Shown here one piece after another: positions 1 through 10,283 of a stretch of 64,000 nucleotides of DNA; the first letter of the stretch is position 1; each line of letters opens with the position of its first letter. Source of the stretch: Lunularia cruciata. Lineage: Eukaryota > Streptophyta > Marchantiopsida > Lunulariales > Lunulariaceae. The position numbers and the translations under genes were made by a program. The notes under the pieces were generated by a model. That model was not told the DNA's origin, made no database searches, and saw only the letters and a list, made by a program, of their open reading frames with translations. The DNA is taken from positions 62,740,911 through 62,804,910 of the forward strand of contig OX419760.1 of NCBI GenBank assembly GCA_948567375.1, read 5' to 3'.

Positions 1-353
1 CTAGACTCTAACTTTTCCACTCTTTCCACATAGACTCTCACTTTCTCTCTATCTTGTTGCTTGAGAGAGGTTCCCTCACTCATCAATCTCTCATAACTCT
101 CATTTGGAAGAAAGTTCTCAACGAGTGCTGAAGTCAAACTCTCCCAAGACACTTCTTGCCCATCTCTCCTCTCTCACTTTTGGTATTCTGACTCATACCA
201 TGTATATACTGCATCCTCAAAGAAATTTGGTAATAATGAGGCCCACTCATCCTTTCTCCTCTCATTTTTTCCTATGCAAGCTCTCTTGAAGCCTATCACA
301 AAAGCCTCCACATCTTCTCTATCCTTGCCAAAGAAAGTTGGAAGTTTCCTCAT
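1..353 (-). pseudogene. gag: A1 gag, N-terminal part
   Basis: Reads from an ATG at 353 toward the window edge. It contains the tryptophan- and arginine-rich core typical of Retrotrans_gag capsid domains, including LLPNFFEDA, TWYESEY and ESYERLMSE, and later RVYVERVEKLES. Gag forms the particle that packages element RNA. A TGA interrupts the frame shortly after TWYESEY. The same protein is seen in A2 (from 18101) and A3 (from about 27677), so identity is secure. Only about 117 codons are inside the window. Confidence 0.8.
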
Positions 354-571
354 TTTAACCCCTCATTATCTTTCTTTTCTCTTTTTTTTTCTCTCACTCT
401 TTAACCAATAGATTATATATGCGACTAACACCATTTGAGAGTAATCCACCCTAGAGAACACAAAAGGTTTAGGTTGCTCCAAGATTTCTATAGCAACATC
501 AAATCCTAGAGTGCATATTAATTGAACCCTCATGGATAGTTTATCCATAAGTTGAAAGATTATCTCCATTA

Positions 572-1034
572 CTAATCTTGAGAACTAGCCAATGAAGGTA
601 GTAGTATTTCTATAGTTGTACTAAGACTCCCTCCAAGATTCTTCACCAAAGTTTCCAAATTTTTTTTTTGCTCCACTACACTCATGTCCTTTTGGAAGTC
701 AAACCTCATACAACTCCTTGGTCTTAGATCTTCTCCCTCCCAATCTTGGTGAAGAAGGTCCAACATGCAAACCCAAGTTAAGTAAGACTCTCCTTTCCCT
801 TAATCTCTTTCTCTCAAAGGTGAATGGACATGAACTTGCCTTATGTCCTTTCTCTCCATCTAGAAAGCACTTAGACTCACCTTTTCCTCCAAGTGGTGTA
901 GGTTTTTGGATCCTCTTAACACTCTCTTCAAATTCTATTCTAAACTCTTTCTTTCTCAAATCCACCCCTAAAATCACCTCAAACCCTTGGGGAACCTTCC
1001 ATATCCTTAATTTCCACTCTTGGTGACCCTCCAT
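572..1034 (-). pseudogene. A1 leader ORF (ORF0) with zinc-knuckle remnant
   Basis: A reading frame of roughly 150 codons between the primer site and gag, starting at an ATG (MEGHQEW) and ending ASSQD before a stop at the same place as in A2. It carries a CCHC-like stretch, CFLDGEKGHKASSC, in which the second cysteine codon is changed to Asp; A2 keeps the full CCHC. One frameshift is needed to read it through. Its function is unknown. CCHC knuckles normally bind nucleic acid and usually sit at the C-terminus of Gag, so a separate one upstream of gag is unusual. Some plant Tat/Ogre elements are known to have an extra ORF upstream of gag, which is the closest precedent. Confidence 0.55.
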
Positions 1035-1870
1035 GTTCCCAATATGAGTCCCAACACTCAAACATGCCTTTTATTGCTCTCACACTCCTCATGCATGAGA
1101 TCTAAACTCTATAGAATTGACACTTCCTCATAGTGTCATTCAGATATCTTTAAATTGTATGTCATAGTCCTTTGAAATGTTGCACACTTGACCACAACTC
1201 TAGGGCATCTCTCCTTGCAAAATTTCAGATCTTTTCATTGAGCCATTTGGCCTAAGCACCTTTCTATTCAACACACATATTTCAGATTTTGTTTGAAAAC
1301 CACCCCCTCACTTTAAAAACTCATAACTCTTTGTGCAAGAATGATCTCTCTCTAAATTGTGTGTCAAGTGGTGAGATACAATTAATTGAAGTTTCTTTGA
1401 AATTTTTAGAACAATCCGTTGAAAATTGAAGAAATGGTAAACTCTGTATAATTTTCCAAAGAGCATGCAATTGTTGGAGCAATTTACCCTATCAACTTCC
1501 AAAATTTTTAGCCTAATGTGCATAGTAGCTCACATAATAATTCCAAGTATTCTAATTGAAGGATAACACAAACTATCATGTGTAGAAATTTCAAATTCAA
1601 ATCTCAAACTTGAGATTTTACCCAAAATCACCTTAATCTCCTAAATATGCAATCCACCTCACACAATCTCTCCAAATCCTCTCATGTGTACAAGATGTAT
1701 AAAATCACCTCAAAGACATCATAATGAACTATAAGGTATAAAAATGGATCCAAGTTCTCTAACATAAGTTTAGCCATCTCCTCCCCTAAAGTTCTCTCCA
1801 AATGAGCTCTCATAGCCTTCTTCTGTCTAATATAGAATTGTACATAGAACATTATCTTGCATTTTAGAGA
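1035..1870 (-). other. A1 untranslated leader
   Basis: Between the primer site and ORF0 there is about 0.8 kb with no convincing reading frame. It aligns by eye with the A2 leader (18743-19540) and the A3 leader (35624-36290), so it is element sequence. The only open frames are short and not shared. Confidence 0.7.
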
Positions 1871-1890
1871 GGTCATGGCAACGGAACCAA
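1871..1890 (-). promoter_or_regulatory. Primer-binding site of A1
   Basis: On the minus strand, two bases after the LTR end, the sequence reads TTGGTTCCGTTGCC. This resembles the TGGCGCCGTTGCC primer site complementary to tRNA-Asp described for Athila/Tat-type plant elements, with two differences. This is the only A copy here that keeps this region; it is deleted in A2 and A3. Confidence 0.6.
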
Positions 1891-1892
1891 AA

Positions 1893-2584
1893 TGTTACCC
1901 GATCTGTTTCTCACTCAAGATGAACCTCTGATGGCTATTATGGTAGCGCACCATGGACTAAGAAGGCAAAGAACCCCAATTGTATCATACTCCTCCAAGG
2001 TTAACACTCCAAGACAAACACTCCAAGACTCAAGACATTGCTCACTAAAGAACTCAATGAGAAAGATAGTTGCAAATGAAAAGATGATGAGTACTTCCTC
2101 ACCCCGTGTTTATACACTTGTGAAATAGTTATGCACTAAAGTTACTATTTACCAAAATAACTCAAATTACTAGGCTAAAAGTCAAAAAGTATAAAGGAAT
2201 ATCCATCCACATGGGCATATTCCACTAAGCATGTGATCTTATCTTGACCAAACAACTAAGTCAAGGATTCCTTTTCATGGGCTATCCTTGGACTATAGAA
2301 GAATCCAAAACAAAAAGACTTGCGGGCCCAAGAGTTCTCAACTCTTTCCTCAAAACCAAACACCTAAGAATAGTACCAAGTCAACACATTAGAATCCAAA
2401 ATAGTAGTGCTCATCTTTTCCACTTCCTCTAAAGTAAGGTCCACTTTATCTTAGCTATGACTAAATTTAGCTAATCATGACTAATTTAGAACCTTCCTTT
2501 ATCTATATAAATAATATCTCTCAAGTACTTGTTATAGTAAGCTAAATATCACAATACCACACACATGCACAAATGGGTGTTATA
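1893..2584 (-). repeat. A1 5' LTR
   Basis: About 692 bp, starting TATAACACCC on the minus strand (other A copies start TGTAACACCC) and ending GGGTAACA just before the primer site. It aligns with LTRs at 12565-13246, 22148-22811 and 39298-39986. The family LTR has a TATATAA box about 475 bases in, best seen at 39774-39780. Confidence 0.85.
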
Positions 2585-2609
2585 GTACAAGTACAACACC
2601 AAGGAAGAA

Positions 2610-4270
2610 ATTTCTGACTAGGTTGTCTGACACTTTTGGGTAAGGCCACCAAGAATAGTCAGTCTCAAGATGAGAGGTTTATCGAGAAAGCATCCATAGA
2701 GCAAGCTTTGGAGAAAGACAAGTCTATTTTTGAGGTGTGGATCAAACCAGTTGTGCATAGAGGATCTAATGAGTTCAAAAGCCTCATCAAGCAATGGTTG
2801 ATTTGATAATCTAGGAGTTTTCATATGTGTTTCTAGATGATCTGCCAAAGAGATTATCCTTCAATCATGGTATGCCATTCAAGATTGAGTTATTGCCAAG
2901 AAGTACTCTAATGAGTCGACCAATCTATTTGCTCTCACCAAAGGAGTTGGATGAGCTCCAAACAATGTTGACAAAGTTGTTGTAGAAGGATCTCATACAA
3001 CATAGTACATCTCCTTGGGGAGCACTAGTACTATTTGTTCCAAAGAAGGATGGAAGACTTCACTTTTGTATTGATTATTGTGGCTCAATAAATAAATAAT
3101 GAAGAATGTATATTCTTTGTCTCAAATTGATGACTTGCTTGATCAATTGAGTAGTGCATGATACTTCACCAAGTTGTATCTTCAAAGAAACTATTGGTAG
3201 ATTCTCATTCATAGAGAAGATGTATAAATGACTACCTTTCACACAAGGTATAGATATTTTGAGTGGAGAGTTCTACCTTTTGGGCTTACTAATTCTCCAA
3301 TAGTTTTCATAGAACACATACATCAGGTGTTGGATGGGACATTGGATCAATATGTGGTGGTGTTCTTGGATGATATTTAATTTATAGTAATAAAGAGTCA
3401 AAACATGCAAACCATATGCGAGAAGTCCTAAGATGACCACGTGAATGGAATTTGACTGCAAGAAGTCAAAGTGTACCTTTTGGTAGAAGGAAGAAATTAC
3501 CTTCTTTGGTCACAAGGTCTATTGGAAAGGATCTAGATGGAAGAGGAGAAAATCAAAACCATTATTGATTGGCCTACTCCAAAGGATGCTATAAAAGTAC
3601 AAGTATTTAATAGATTGGCAAGTTTTTATTGGTGGTTCATCTACTATTATGCTCATGTGTCCGTACCATTGATTGACCTCTTGGAGAAGAATTTGAGCTT
3701 TGAGTGGACCACCAAGCATGAAGAAGCACTCCAGAAGCTAAAACATATGGTGTCTTCAAGACCAATTCTTCAACCATATGATCCTCAACTACCTTATGTG
3801 GTTGATTTAGATGCTTTTAACTTTGCTATTGGAGCAGTGTTGTAATAGGAATTTCCAAATGAGTTACATCCCATTGTCTTTGTGTCACACCACTAAACAC
3901 CAGAAAAAGGAATGAATTTGCTTGAGATTAGGAACACTTAGTGATGGTATCTACTACCAAGGTATGGAGCCATTATCTCTTGGGAAAGCAAATGACCATG
4001 GGAATTGATCACAAACCCTTGTTGTAGATATCACATTTTGAGCACATGAAGAATTTACATCATTGCTGGGAGGAACAATTGCAATTTTTTTAACCTCAAA
4101 CTTAAGAACAAACCCAATCGGGTTCCATATCATCCTTGATAACCTATCATAAAGACTTAACTTGAAGTTTCTTCCCCTCATCACGATGGCAATTATGACA
4201 ATGCAAATTGACTCCAAAACCCAAACCAAGTTTAGGACAACTTTACAATAGGACCTCTTCTTTCAAATGG
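2610..4270 (+). pseudogene. pol: B1 protease-end, reverse transcriptase and RNase H
   Basis: Fragments in all three frames read as gypsy pol: RT start with a match to [16 protein letters not shown] of B2 (about 3010-3060), the catalytic box YVVVFLDDI near 3352-3380, the RT connection in the open frame 3537-3845 (IIDWPTPKDA, PLIDLLEKN), an RNase H start PYVVDLDAFNFAIGAVL, and the RNase H tail near 4030. The product would copy element RNA to DNA. Many stops and frameshifts make it non-functional. The FLDD catalytic pair survives here but is deleted in B2. Confidence 0.8.
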
Positions 4271-4289
4271 TACAAGGCCATCTTGCATT

Positions 4290-5690
4290 ATGCAACAAGG
4301 GCTACAACAACTTCTCTTTCAAGGAAGGCCTTCTATTTGTGAGGACCAAATCTACGTTCCAACCAAGAGTGATCTACAACTTCTGTGCTTCCAAGAAGCC
4401 CATGATTTACTAGTTGCTAGTCACATGGGTGTGGACAAAGCCTTGGGTACCCGCCAATGCCAATGGTGGTGGCCCAAAATGGCACAAGGTGTTCAAAAGT
4501 TTGTTTGATCTTGTGAGAGCTACCAATACAATAAGACCAGCAACCAAAAACCAAGTGAATTTCTTCAACCAACCACTCCCCATTCCATCTGCTTATTGGG
4601 AACATGTGAGATTAGATCTCATCACATCCTTGCCCAAGACAAAGCAAGGTCACACAAAAATCATGATGTTTTTGGATAAGCTAAGTAAGAAAATCTATTT
4701 AATCTATACCAACCTTTGATCCCATGGATACTCCAACATTGGTGCATATCTACTTAGAAAATTTCTTCAAGCATCTTGGAGTACCTTGTGTAATCATCTC
4801 TAATCATGATCCTCAATTGGAAAATTTTGGCAAGCATTGTTCTAGATCTTTGGCACGAAGCTTACTTTGTTCATGGCTTAACATCCTCAAACTGATAGAC
4901 AAATTGAACATGCAAATCACACCTTGGAGAATATATTTTGTGTCTTTTTCAAAGTTCACCATACCAATTAGGATGAATGTCTTGCAATTGTTGAGTTTGA
5001 ACACAATAATTCTAAATCTCAAAGCACTTGATTTTCCCTTTCTTCTTGGCCAAGATCCACTTGTTCTAGAGTCAATTCTTGCTCTTCCTCCATCTCATGT
5101 CCCTCATACTTCTTCCTTCTTCACCACCATATGCCAATCACTCTAACAAGCCAAATTTCATGTCCTTGTTGCTCAAAATTGTCAAAAACAATTTGTAGAC
5201 CACCATCATAAAGACCTCATCTTTCAAGTTGGTGATAAGGTCATGTACTCAACTAGTAACCTACCCCTCCCATTTGATACACAAGTCAATAAACTTACTT
5301 CTAATTGGATAAGACCTTTTGATGTCATCCAAATCATTTTTCCTTTTGCTTATTGACTTGACTTGCCTTTCCTTATCATATGCACATCCACCCTATCTTT
5401 CATATTTTCAATTTGAAACCCTTTGTTCATAATCTATCTTTTTTTTCTTCTTGTCTCCAACCTCCTCTTGCTCCCATCCCTATCAATGATCATAAGGAGT
5501 ATGAAGTTGATTTTATCCTTGCACATTGCCACATTCAACAAGGCTATCAACAAGATATAGAGTACAAAGTCCTCTAGAAAGGGTATCCCTTTTATGATGC
5601 CACTTAGGAGCCTCTTTCTCATCTCTAGAATGCACAAATGGCCATATAAGATTTTGAAGCTTCAATGGAGACGAAGACATCACCAACTAG
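4290..5690 (+). pseudogene. int: B1 integrase with C-terminal chromodomain
   Basis: An integrase zinc-binding part (HDLLVASHMGVDKALG, near 4400-4450) leads into the catalytic core (LDLITSLPKTKQGHT near 4610-4655) and a segment keeping the glutamate of the family motif (RQIEHANHTLEN, near 4890-4930). The tail ends in a chromodomain: YEVDFILAH, then EYKVL, KGYP and EPLS, at about 5498-5610, with stops where tryptophans are expected. Chromodomains are thought to steer integration to particular chromatin. Frameshifted throughout. Confidence 0.8.
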
Positions 5691-5704
5691 CAATGGGAGG
5701 TATA

Positions 5705-6192
5705 TGTAACAATATGGAGTGTACTAATGAGTTAGTGAAGGCTAACAAAGTCACAAATAGGCTAAATTAGCCTAGAACATTCTAGAAGTATCTAGGAAGC
5801 TACTTGGTACTTTCCAAGTATTGAGTAATGTGCATGCCAAGTGGCAACTTCTAGGATGAAAGCTTCTTGGGAAGCTACTCGGTTAGCTTAGCTTGGATAA
5901 AAAATAGATAGCTTCTAAAAGAAAGCTTCTAGAAGCTTTCAATTAGCTTAGCTTGCATGCCAAGTAGGTGGCTTCTAGAAAGAAGCTTCTTGAGAAGTTT
6001 CTCAATTAACTTGTCTTGCACTCCAAGAAAATGGCTTAAGGAAGCTTCTTGAGAAGCTTCTCAAGAGCCTTGTATGCTCTCTGTAAATATCAAAGCCAAA
6101 ACTCATGTTAAGCATTCATAGTTTCTGGTATTCAAGTGTCCCAATATGATATTCTATTCTCATATTCCTCTCCTAAGTCTCAGTCTTTTACA
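5705..6192 (+). repeat. B1 3' LTR
   Basis: 488 bp from TGTAACAATATGG to TCTTTTACA. It matches both B2 LTRs and carries the same run of GAAGCTTC palindromes (about 5860-6070). Preceded by AATGGGAGGTATA, a purine-rich tract expected just before a 3' LTR. The first five flanking bases, ATTGG at 6193-6197, would be one target-duplication copy; the partner is outside the window. Confidence 0.85.
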
Positions 6193-7029
6193 ATTGGTCT
6201 GCATATTGCACCACCAATAATGACTCTAGAGTAAGCTATATACTTTATCTAGAGTAAGCTATACACTTTAATCCAAAATGTCCTAGCTCCTCATGAGCAT
6301 GACATATAAACTATGGTCCTTGAGATGGAAGTGGTACTACTTGCACTCTACCATCCTCCTATATATGAAGAAGATGTTTGTCCTCCAATATAAATTGCTT
6401 GGCTCATTGAAAAACATGGTCTCTCTCCTTGGCACCAATTGTGCTACCCACAACGCCAATGTGAAGGTAATACATCATTAAGACATCATCATGAATGTCA
6501 CACACACCTATACCAATATCTCCACCTCTTGTATCTATGACTTTAGCAATTTCTCCTATATAAGCTGAAAGAGATACCACCAAGACCTCAAAAAATATAC
6601 ATAAAAAGGTAGATGCATGCCAACTTGGCACCATCTCCTCATTTGTCTCACCATACCAACATGCTCCGGTTTGATTGTACTAGTTGGGACATGGGTTTCT
6701 ACTCAACCTATCTACATCATATTCACCACTCCAAGTCTATGATAATTGTGAAATCATACTCTTATAAAATCAGAGCCTATCATGCAAGCTTCCTTGAGAG
6801 CTTATCAAACTCCATCAACCACTTCATTAGTTGATGATCAATGATGAGAATGAAAGGGTTACCAAATAGATAACATCAGAAATATGCTACTATCCATATT
6901 GTTGCTAAACACTCTCCATCATATGAACTATACTTCACCTCCATTGAATTGTTGGAACAACTAGCATAGGCCATCATATACTCCTTCCTCTCATCATCCA
7001 ATTGGATGAGCATTGCTTCAAGCCCCAAC
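6193..7029 (-). pseudogene. pol: Element F: RNase H and integrase N-terminus
   Basis: Minus strand, read from 7029 leftward. RNase H is plain: LIQLDDERKEYMMAYAS, NNSMEVKYSSYDGECLA, FRYYLFGNPF, then IDHQLMKWLMEFDKLS. It is followed by a spacer and the integrase zinc-binding start CHAHEELGHFG near 6270-6300. Stops and shifts interrupt it. At 6192 it is cut by the B1 LTR; at 7029 by B2. The RT half of the same protein resumes at 11845 beyond B2. The SNN...YSSYDGECLA style of RNase H is known from gypsy elements of non-flowering land plants (from memory of the family; not searched). Confidence 0.8.
7025..7029. repeat. Target-site duplication of B2 (CCAAC), left copy
   Basis: CCAAC at 7025-7029 is repeated exactly at 11840-11844, directly outside the two B2 LTRs. 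Five bases is the usual gypsy duplication, so both element ends are fixed. Confidence 0.85.
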
Positions 7030-7455
7030 TTTAAAAGACCGAATCCGAGGAGAGAAATAGGAGAATGGAAACTCACATTCGGACACTTGAATGAGGGAAA
7101 ACTCCAAATGCCTAGCATGAGCTTTGGCTTTGGTATTTATAGGTAGCATACAAGGCCCTTGAGAAGCTTCTCAAGAAGCTTCCTCAAGCTGCTTTCTTAG
7201 AGTGCAAGCCAAGTTAACTAGGAAGGTTCTCAAGAAGCTTCCTTCTAGAAGCCGCCTACTTGAAGTGCAAGCTAAGCTAGTTGGAAGCTTCTGGAAGCTT
7301 CCTTCTAGAATCTACTTACTTAAGATGCAAGCTAAGCTAACCGGGAAGCTTCCCAAGAAGCTTCCTAGATTCTGCCGGAATATTCTAGGCTAATTTGTCT
7401 TATGTGTTACTTCGTGAGCCCAATTGACTTCGTCGCTAAACTCCATATTGTTACA
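7030..7455 (-). repeat. B2 3' LTR
   Basis: Starts TGTAACAATATGG (minus strand, from 7455) and ends TCTTTTAAA at 7030, the end base changed from the canonical TACA seen in the partner LTR at 11426. Carries the same TATA-like CTATAAATA (near 7134-7142) and the GAAGCTTC palindrome repeats. Confidence 0.9.
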
Positions 7456-7469
7456 TATTCCCCCGCCGC
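7456..7469 (-). other. B2 polypurine tract
   Basis: On the minus strand GCGGCGGGGGAATA directly precedes the 3' LTR. This is where plus-strand DNA synthesis is primed in LTR elements. Confidence 0.7.
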
Positions 7470-8030
7470 TAGTTGGTGACGTCCTCGTCGCCAGTGAAGC
7501 TTCAAATTCCTGGATGGCCGTCTGTGCATTTTGGAGGTGAGAAAGAGGTTCCCAGGTGGCATCATGAAGGGGATATCCTTTCCAAAGGACCTTGTACTCC
7601 GTATGTTGGTGACGGCCTCGTTGAATGTGGCGATGCGTAAGGATACGATCAACTTTGTACTCCTTATGATCATTGATAGGGATAGGAAGAGGGGGAGGTT
7701 GGACTCAAGAGGAAAAGGAAGAGGGATTAGGAACAAAGGGTTTCATCTTGGACACATGAAAGACAGGATGGATATGCATGTGACAAGGCAAGGCAAGACG
7801 ATAAGCAACAGGAGAGACAATTTGGGTGATATCAAAGGGTCCTATTCAATTAGGAGCAAGTTTACAAACTTGGGTATCAAGTGGGAGAGGGAGGTTACTA
7901 GAGGATAGCATGACTTTATCACCGACTTCAAAGGTGAGATCGCGATGATGGTGGTCTGCATATTGTTTTTGGTGATTTTGAGCAACAAGGAGGTGAGACT
8001 TGGCTTGTTGGAGAGATTGGGATATAATGG
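7470..8030 (-). pseudogene. int: B2 integrase C-terminus and chromodomain
   Basis: Read on the minus strand: a GPF/HVS-type integrase tail (about 7760-7930) followed by a clean chromodomain of about 50 residues, YKVDRILTHRHIQRG, EYKVLWKGYPLHDATWEP, then an acidic-basic tail ending close to the polypurine tract. All three aromatic cage-type positions (Y, W, W) are present. The linker before it has a TGA and a frame change. A 125-residue open frame on the plus strand here is only the antisense of this region. Confidence 0.8.
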
Positions 8031-8884
8031 TCAAGAATGTGGAAGTATGAGGAACCTGAGATGGAGAGGGAGCAAGAAGAGAATCTCAAACAAGCGGATC
8101 TTGGCCAAAATTGAGAAAGAAAGGAAAGAATCCGGTGCTTGCCTATTTGGAATTGTTGTAGGCAAATTCGACAGCGGCAAGACATTATCCCAATTGGTAT
8201 GGTGGACATTGACAAAAGCACGCAACATATCCTCCAATGTGCGATTTGCATGTTTGGTTTGTCCATCAGTTTGAGTATGATAGGCCATGGACAAAGCAAG
8301 CTTGGTGCCGAGTATCTGAAAGAGTGCTTGCCAAAACTTCTCGGTAAAGCAAGGATCACGGTCAAAGATGAGTATGCGTGGCATTCCATGATGCTTGAAG
8401 ACATTGTCAAAGTAGATTTGTGCTAAGGTTGGAGCATCTATGGTATCATAGGTTGGTGCCAAGTGGATTTGCTTACTAAGCTTATCCACAAACACCACGA
8501 TGGGGGTGTGTCCTTGTTTTGTCTTTGGCAAGGATGTGATGAGATCCAAGTTCACATGCTCCCAACGAGCTGATGGAATGGCAAGCGGTTGAAGGAGTCC
8601 ACTCGGTTGAAGGAGTCCACTCGGCGTCTGGTTGCTGGCCTTGTTACGTTGGCAGCTCTCACACAATCAGACAAATTCTCGAACATCTCGTGTCATGTTG
8701 GGTCACCACCATTGACATTGGAGGGTACCCAAGGTCTTGTCCACACCCATGTGACCAGCGATGGGTAAATCATGGGCTTCTTGAAGGTGCACAAGTCGAA
8801 GGTCACCTTTGGCTGGAACATAGATCCGGTCCGCATGGAATAGAAGGCCTTCCTTGAAGGAGAAGGTGTTGTACTCCTTGTCAC
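8031..8884 (-). pseudogene. int: B2 integrase
   Basis: Zinc-binding part with HDLPIAGHMGVDKTLG and CESCQRNKAS, then the core: WEHVNLDLITSLPKTKQG (first Asp), ILIFDRDPCF (second Asp), and GQTKHANRTLEDML. In this family the residue after GQT is the catalytic glutamate; here it is Lys (B1 keeps Glu), so the enzyme would be dead. The core reads open for about 211 codons (8031-8666). An 18-base tandem duplication at 8589-8624 doubles the residues SGLLQP. The zinc-binding part is in a different frame (8693-8884). Confidence 0.85.
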
Positions 8885-8909
8885 CTATTATTAGCCAACC
8901 ATGTACCAT

Positions 8910-9167
8910 TTAGAAGAAGGGATCTTGCTGTAGAGCTAACCAAAACTCATTATGAATCTTGGGATCAATTGACACCGTCGTAATTGCTGCCACAATGAGA
9001 GGAAGAGACTTGAAATCAGATCGTCGTGATAGAGCATTAGGGATGACATGGAACCGACCTGGTTTGTACTCAAGTTTGATGTCAAACAATTGGAGTTGCT
9101 CTTCCCGTTGATGATGTTGACTCTTCATGTGCTCTAGGTCTAAGGCTCTAGCTTGGAAAAGTAGCAT
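8910..9167 (-). pseudogene. pol: B2 RNase H C-terminal remnant after the internal deletion
   Basis: An 85-codon frame holding EHMKSQHHQREEQLQLFD, LEYKPGRFHVIPNALSRR and a spacer. This is the end of RNase H and the link to integrase. It joins RT sequence directly at about 9160. In B1 the same two points are about 860 bp apart (near 3172 and 4032), which measures the deletion. Confidence 0.8.
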
Positions 9168-10222
9168 GCTCCACTTAATTGATCAAGCAGGTCATCGATC
9201 CGAGGCAAGAGATATGCATTCTTCACGGTTTGCTTATTGAGCCCACGGTAATCAATACAAAAATGAAGTCCTCCATCCTTCTTTGGAACAAATAGTACCG
9301 GTGTTCCCCATGGAGAGGTACTATGTTGTATGAAATCCTTCTCCAACAACTCTGTAAGTGTTGTTTGCAACTCCTCCAACTCCTTTGGTGAGAGCCGATA
9401 GATTGGTCTACTCACTGGAGTACTCCTTGGCAATAACTTGATCTTGAAAGGCATACCTCGAGTAGAGGGTAATCCCTTTGGCAAATCATCCGGAAACACA
9501 TTTGCAAACTCTTGAACTATCCAATCAACCGTTGCTTGATGCGGCACTTGGCCCTCCTCAGATTGTTCTTGTGCAATCGGCTTGATCCACACCGCGAATA
9601 CAGACTTATCTTCCTCCAAAGCTTGCTCTATGGCTGCTTCATTAACAAAATTCCCTTCTAGGGATTCATCTCTTTTCCAAGCTTGCTCCATGGTTGCCTT
9701 CCTAGCAAACTTCCCATCTTGGGACTCATCTCCCTTCCAGATTTGCTCTATGGCTACCTTCTCAACAAACTTCCCATCTTGGGACTGATTATTCTTAGGT
9801 GTCTTACTCAGAGGTGCCAGACAACCTAATCGGAAATTCCTACCTTGGTGTTGTACTTGAATTTGACGTTGGGTCCAATCGAATTGAACCTTATGACGTT
9901 CAAGCCAAGGTAGACCCAAAATGATATCATAGTGTAGAGGTGCCACTACAAACCTCATACACTCCAAATACTCCTTCCCAATCTTGAAAGTAACAGGATG
10001 CGAGGTGCAGAATGCAGAACCTTTTCTACCATCCGCCATCATCAAACTACTTCCAATCACTGGCTTGATAGGAGTACCCAATTCCTTTACTACTTGCATA
10101 GACATGCAATTCTCTAAACTTCCAGAATCAACCAAAATCTTACAACCTCGATTAGATATCGTACCTTGCAAGTGAAGCAAACTTGCATAGGTCGAGCCTT
10201 CAATCCCATTGGAACTAATCAA
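9160..10222 (-). pseudogene. pol: B2 protease and truncated reverse transcriptase
   Basis: Open for about 350 codons. The aspartic protease has [13 protein letters not shown] (Asp-Ser-Gly at 10121-10129) and [18 protein letters not shown]. Three repeats of a sequence like [14 protein letters not shown] lie in the linker (about 9600-9790). RT begins with [33 protein letters not shown] and ends YFSKLEP: it is cut exactly at the first catalytic Asp (family FSKLD), so all catalytic Asp residues are lost. No stop breaks the frame before the junction. Confidence 0.88.
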
Positions 10223-10283
10223 GCTCCCAGTAGGCGGCTCAAAATCTCCTATTGGGATTCTTTGTTTCCTTGATCATTCTTTT

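Larger units (their letters stand above)
1..2584 (-). mobile_element. Ty3/Gypsy element A1, 5' part only
   Basis: The 5' end of an LTR retrotransposon transcribed leftward; the rest lies beyond the window edge. In minus-strand order it shows an LTR (2584 to 1893), a primer-binding site, a leader of about 0.8 kb, a small reading frame with a zinc-knuckle remnant, and the start of gag. All parts align by eye with A2 and A3. On the right it abuts B1 protease/RT sequence that continues without loss, so A1 sits inside B1. The five bases after the LTR, GTACA at 2585-2589, would be one copy of the target duplication; the other is off-window. Confidence 0.85.
2585..6192 (+). mobile_element. Chromovirus B1, 3' two-thirds, decayed
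   Basis: Plus-strand Ty3/Gypsy relic of the same family as B2. Order: end of protease, RT, RNase H, integrase, chromodomain, 3' LTR. It starts abruptly at the A1 LTR in mid-pol because A1 inserted into it; its 5' part should lie left of the window. It ends at 6192, where F integrase sequence begins on the opposite strand, so B1 sits inside F. Unlike B2 it keeps the RT/RNase H segment, which makes it the reference for the B2 deletion. Confidence 0.85.

Noticed and set aside
6193-6205. Primer-site-like TTGGTCTGCATA after the B1 LTR, which would make it a 5' LTR
   Set aside because: F integrase codons run through these bases on the other strand, and B1 pol with a purine tract lies on the other side of the LTR.
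7531-7908. 125-codon plus-strand open frame
   Set aside because: It is the antisense of the B2 chromodomain and integrase tail, which read as a known domain on the minus strand.
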